Below, piece by piece: positions 60,429-64,000 of a stretch of 64,000 bases of DNA. How positions within the stretch are numbered: the stretch's first letter is position 1; the number at the start of each line of letters is the position of its first letter. Origin of the DNA: Melieria omissa (lineage: Eukaryota > Arthropoda > Insecta > Diptera > Ulidiidae); contig OZ020269.1 in the NCBI GenBank assembly GCA_963971225.1, forward strand, positions 21,016,921 to 21,080,920, in the 5' to 3' direction. Below the pieces are notes generated by a model. That model was not told the DNA's origin, searched no databases, and saw nothing but the letters and a program-made list of their open reading frames with translations. Position numbers and translations under genes: made by a program.

Positions 60429-60826
60429 AAGGTGCAGTAAAAAAAATCCTTAAATTTTTTTATAGTTAGTTTTAGTCGTCTGTACCTCGCTTAGTGTAAG
60501 TGTCATAGGGTTAAGTTTGATGGCTTTAGAAAGACAGGATTTCGTACTAAAAAAACTTCTCAGACAGTTTTGTGTTTGCTTCATTCGGTTTTGTTTGAGC
60601 GTGTGTCAAAAATGAACACCAGCAATGAGAAAATGTTCCATATTTTATAGTTTTTCTTCCATAAAGAAGAACTCACTAGCCAGGTGGCTAAAAATCTGAA
60701 TAGTGCTTATGATCCTGACTCTGTAATAGCCAATCATGCTGAATAAAACCAAAATGACAAATGACATGACAATTATCATACTTCTTCTTCTTCTTGACTG
60801 GCACGACAGCCCGATTACGAGACTAA

Positions 60827-61420
60827 CAGCCTGATTCTGTGCATTCTTGACAAATTTTTTATCAAGAAATTTTGTCAAGATTTTTATCAAGCAAAAGCTT
60901 TGTTCGTATTCTGATCCAACATTGATAAAGTAAAAAGCTCATTTAATTCAACATAAGGTGAATATGCGACAGTTGTTAAATTGTCAAAAAATAAGACAAA
61001 CAGTTTAAGTAAAGTAAGTTTTGCAAAAAAAAACCGGCCTTGATAGCCCAGCGGGTACGCGCTGGCTTCTCATACCAAGCGCCCTTGGATCGAATCCTGG
61101 CTGGGCTGGAAATAAGTTCGTGCGTTTTTTTCAATAGTTTCATCACAATAGGCGCTTTTCGCATACAAAAAATAATTCGTGGGAGGTAACGGCATTTTTT
61201 TTTTATTTTCTCTGATGTAAAAGTGTAAACATGCACAATTCTTCCATTTTCAATAGGCAAAATTTCAATTTGTATGCTGTTGTCAATACCATTCAAACTT
61301 TTGACAATTTATCAAGAAAAGAGCTTTTATTTTTGGGATAGAATACCGATTCTTGACAAATAATAAAAACTTGACAAATAGTCAATATGGTGAATTTATC
61401 AAGTGTACAGAATCGGGCTG
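60827..61420. mobile_element. TAA-flanked inverted-repeat element within the SINE
   Basis: The left end cagcctgattctgtgcattc and the right-end complement cagcccgattctgtacactt match apart from single substitutions. A TAA duplication lies at 60824-60826 and 61421-61423, at a point where the other SINE copy is continuous. Subterminal regions carry repeated cttgacaaat/atcaag words. A 3-bp TWA target site is typical of PIF/Harbinger-type elements; that family assignment is inferred. No transposase is encoded. Confidence 0.8.
61036..61210 (+). mobile_element. tRNA-like retroposon inside the inverted-repeat element
   Basis: A tRNA-like head carries A box tagcccagcggg (about 61044-61055) and an excellent B box ggatcgaatcc (61087-61097). 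A unique stretch ending in a T-rich run follows near 61198-61207. Its block gcgctggcttctcat is shared with the family B retroposon head. Acceptor-stem pairing is poor, so I do not call a tRNA gene. No target duplication was found, so its exact limits are uncertain. Confidence 0.55.
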
Positions 61421-62590
61421 TAAGGCCTACCTATCCGCACGTGTTGTGCGTGCGAATGTTTTTAAAAGGCTGGAAGGGACCTACAGTTTTATGCCGATTC
61501 CGAACGGTGAGTTCGGAGCTTTTTCATAGGCAATTTTACTGTTAGATGTTTGCCATTTCCAGCTGAGCGGACAGCTGCCGAAAGAAAAATTGTTGTTTTT
61601 CTTTTTTCGGTGTTACCGCAACGGAGTATTGAACTCGCGGAGGCTTGACTCGCGACCCAACGCACTAGCCAGCTGAGCTACGGCGACTGCTTGACAATTA
61701 TCATATATGTCAGTAAAATCATGGACATTTTTGAGTCTGATCGTCGTTTAAGCACAGTTTCAATTGTTCTGGAACTACATAAGCATTGCACAAACAGTCG
61801 TTTGAAACCACTTGAATAAGGTTACAAGAAGAAGCAGGATGTAACGCGAGTTAATGCAAAACAACCTCATGGCTCGAATTTCTAACTGCGAACTGCAACC
61901 AAATCGATCCATTTTTAAAGCGAATGATGACTGGTGATGAAAAAGTGAATCACTTACGACAATGACAAGCAAAACTAGTTGTGGAGGGATTGCGGTGAGC
62001 CGGCAGAAACGGTAACCCAGCCAAAACTGACGGTCAGGAAGGATTTTTTTGGAAATCATCTACTATAAGCTGTTCTCTTATAGCCAAACTCCTAATTCAG
62101 TTCTATACTCTCAACAATGTAATCGTTTGAAGGCAACAATATACTGTTTTGATTCAGACTTGTACTGTCGACACAATTGAACCATCGGAAGTCATCGCTC
62201 AGAAGCTACCAGCTTTGGCCAAAAGCAGAGGAATTGTGTTTCATTAGAACAACGCCAGCCCACACACACATGGATAGTAAGTCGCCAGAAGCAATAACTG
62301 CAGAAAATTGGTTGGGAGTTTCTCCAAATCGGGCACTAAGTGATTATCACCTGTCGAAAATTTCGTCTCAAGAGAAACTTGCAAAAATTAGCTGTCCCAG
62401 TTCTTGGCCCATGGGGATGAGGGTTTTTCTGTGCGAGGCGCAATGGAATCAATTACCTTTCAAATTTCAACAAGTTATCGAATAAAACAATGCATATTTG
62501 ACCTAAATAGGATCATTCCAACAATGTTAACTAAAGCCTTCAAATCTATGCAAAAATAGAACCATATTTTATTCCCTTTTACTGCACCTT

Positions 62591-63242
62591 ATTGGTATTT
62601 TTTATTAGTTTGTGAATGCTACAAAATATATTTTTACTAAGTTTTAAATTTTTTTTCGTTAGTTATTTAATTCAAGGAAAATCAAATTTAATAAATAAAG
62701 AAAATCTCGCCCTCCAATTTATATAATAAAAATTAATTTTTATTATTTTTACTTTGAGGTTTTTTTGAGGTTGCTAGTAGGTTCTTGGCTTTAAAGGAGT
62801 TCAGGGGCACATTTTTTTTCTAAATTATAAAAAAGGAAAATGTTTTAGGTCTGCTAACACAAGTTTTGTATAAAAAATCGGTTCAAATTAAATTTAAAAC
62901 TAAATTTAAAATTAAATTCTCTAAAAACACGCAATTAAACATTTGCGCAAAGTTGTCGCGGCTGCATTGCTTGTAGCGTGTTTGAGCTGCAAAATCAATT
63001 TCAAAGCGGGAAAACGCTTCAACACACACGCTTGAAAATAAGCGTTGAGCAATTTTGGACAACTTTTTTACATTCATAACTTGCTGTCGCTTTAGTTCTG
63101 GTTGTCTGTCTGTCTGTTTGTCAACACTGGCGCATATTTTGCTTTTCCATTTGCAGTTTTGCAGTCATCCAGGCTCAGCTCATTTTTTCGCTTTTCGCTG
63201 TTGTTATTGTTGTTGTTATTTTTGCTGTACTTTTCATCTCAC
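62591..63242. other. Non-coding stretch, no gene seen
   Basis: AT-rich, no recognisable exon or element. Confidence 0.5.
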
Positions 63243-63399
63243 TGCAAACGCACACGTCGCGGTGGCTTCTGTGCCTCACCCTTCGGTGTGGCCGTTTTAC
63301 TGCGTGCCTCAGTTGCCGCTTCAGTTGAGCTGTTCTTCAGTATTTTCTTGTGCAGCATTAGCGGCTCGCCAAAAGGACGCACCGGCTGTGCATGTGTGC
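63243..63399 (-). CDS. Possible upstream exon of Stac
   Basis: On the minus strand, 157 bp lie between an AG acceptor (gaattagttacag) and a GTGAGA donor. They encode PVRPFGEPLMLHKKILKNSS followed by a T/A/K/E-rich stretch and PKGEAQKPPRRVRL. GC content and amino-acid composition stand out from the flanks. Its exit phase does not fit the exon at 55239 directly, so at least one further exon would lie between, or it belongs to another transcript. No domain is visible. Confidence 0.45.
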
Positions 63400-64000
63400 C
63401 TGTAACTAATTCGAAATGCCAACACAATTAGTGCATTTTGTCAGTTAACTGCAGCCGACTTTGTGGGCGCTTTCAGTCACTTAAGTGAAAACAACCAGCA
63501 GGCAGAACTCGAGGTCGATTCAGTTGCACCTTGTACAGTTTTCGCTTTTTTCATTAGTTGTTTTTCTTGTTGTTATTGTTACGGGCTTTTGGCGCTGGTT
63601 AGTTGTGTTGGTTAGTTGAGGCGTCGGTTAGTGACATTAGTTGGTTAGTTCATGGGTTTGCTTACATTTTCTTCAGTTAAAATCAATCAACATCATTGCA
63701 CACTAAGTTATGTTAAAGTTTAAAAACAAATAGTTAAAATTCTGTGGAAAACATTTCTACATTTGTATGCGGCCAGAATTATGTAAAAATAGAAATTTTG
63801 GTTTCTGATTTAATGTTAGTGTTGAATTCATGCATAAAGTGAAACATAAAAATACTTGACTTTCATTTTTTGCCAATTAAAAATTGGTGGGTATTAAAAA
63901 ATTGATATATTCCTACTACTTAAGTATTTTTTATTGGAAATAAATATTATTTTAAATTACCCGCCAAAACAACTGTGCCAAAGAATTTGAAAAGAAAATT
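63400..64000. other. Non-coding edge of window
   Basis: It contains gttagttg-type repeats at 63597-63650, then AT-rich DNA. Nothing else is seen. Confidence 0.5.

Larger units (their letters stand above)
60781..61691 (-). mobile_element. tRNA-derived SINE (family A, copy 2), itself interrupted
   Basis: It is flanked by a 14-bp duplication tgacaattatcata (60767-60780 and 61692-61705). Read on the minus strand, it begins gcagtcgccgtagctcagct (A-box region). It shares the body of the copy at 19770-20106 (aactgtaggtcccttcca and gcctatgaaaaagctcc) and ends ggctgtcgtgccagtcaa plus a (GAA)n tail. A 594-bp element plus its 3-bp duplication separates the last ~45 bp from the rest. Without it the SINE is about 314 bp. 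Confidence 0.9.
60612..62485 (+). pseudogene. Mariner transposase remnant in two pieces
   Basis: Piece 1 (60612-60766) starts MNTSNEKMFHIL and, after a stop, FFHKEELTSQVAKNLNSAYD, matching the N-terminal region of irritans-type mariner transposases. Piece 2 (61706-62485) resumes with IMDIFESDRRLSTVSIVLEL, GYKKKQDV, then TGDEK and GEPAETVTQPKLTVRK-like sequence, and later frames with ENWLGVSPN...LSDYHL. Numerous stops and frameshifts occur. The second catalytic motif reads RTTPAH where QDNA-P-H is expected, so the aspartate is lost. Confidence 0.8.
60429..62590 (+). mobile_element. Degenerate irritans-type mariner, split by nested insertions
   Basis: The outer ends share aaggtgcagtaaaa in inverted orientation (60429-60442 and 62577-62590). 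Between them lie two halves of a mariner transposase interrupted by a 911-bp insertion (60781-61691) with a 14-bp target duplication. Removing the insertion leaves about 1.24 kb, the normal mariner size. The flanking dinucleotides (CA and TA) suggest one mutated TA duplication. It is an older family, unrelated to the two recent mariner copies. Confidence 0.8.

Noticed and set aside
61036..61109. A genuine tRNA gene
   Set aside because: A and B boxes are good but acceptor-stem pairing is poor. The block is shared with a retroposon head and lies in a transposon nest.
1..64000. CRISPR arrays, bacterial operons or viral genes
   Set aside because: No regularly spaced identical short repeats with unique spacers. 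Gene structure is intron-bearing and eukaryotic, and no viral coding region is recognised.

Overview
The window looks like nuclear DNA of a higher fly. A tephritid-like fruit fly is my best guess, from gene content, intron style and mobile-element mix; this was not tested by any search. It holds AT-rich non-coding DNA, small GC-rich exons with GT-AG introns, many transposon remnants and one 200-base N gap (27980-28179). There are no operons, no CRISPR array, and no rRNA or canonical tRNA gene.

Two host genes are supported, in tail-to-tail orientation. On the + strand, exons 8683-9032, 22378-22598, 22662-23176 and 23610-23968 (or 23559-23968) join in phase. They encode the C-terminal part of a CUB/LDLa single-pass membrane protein with a cytosolic tail carrying PPNY and PPAY motifs. 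Its 5' exons are not recognised here. A 13.3 kb intron (9033-22377) full of mobile elements splits the CUB-like region. On the - strand, exons 55239-55036, 53484-53351, 53184-53089, 43398-43204 and 43124-43035 join in phase. They encode the linker and both SH3 domains of a STAC-family adaptor (Stac). The C1 domain and true N-terminus are not seen; a possible upstream exon lies at 63399-63243. The two genes end about 16.6 kb apart.

The most striking observation is at the Stac stop codon. The stop is TGA followed by C, and the same frame then stays open for 804 codons (43034-40620) with no in-frame ATG in the first 111 codons. This is the pattern expected of stop-codon readthrough and would more than double the protein.

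Mobile elements are dense and often nested. There are two near-identical mariner copies in opposite orientations (15405-16696 and 50125-51406), each broken by different lesions. A hAT-like element with 8-bp target duplication and ATCGGC subterminal repeats (17804-20455) contains a self-nested TTAA/TA-flanked palindromic element and a tRNA-derived SINE. An irritans-type mariner remnant (60429-62590) is split by a second copy of that SINE, which is split by a TAA-flanked inverted-repeat element, which contains another tRNA-like retroposon. A 5'-truncated non-LTR retrotransposon (2368-3667), a LINE C-terminal scrap (about 5515-5730), a 23-bp-TIR MITE (6107-6331) and a retroposon family ending in TTAGG/CCTAA repeats complete the list.

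The rest is non-coding. At least ten degenerate tandem arrays with units of about 45-160 bp lie in introns and the intergenic region, together with two very AT-rich low-complexity blocks (740-1918 and 31570-33640).
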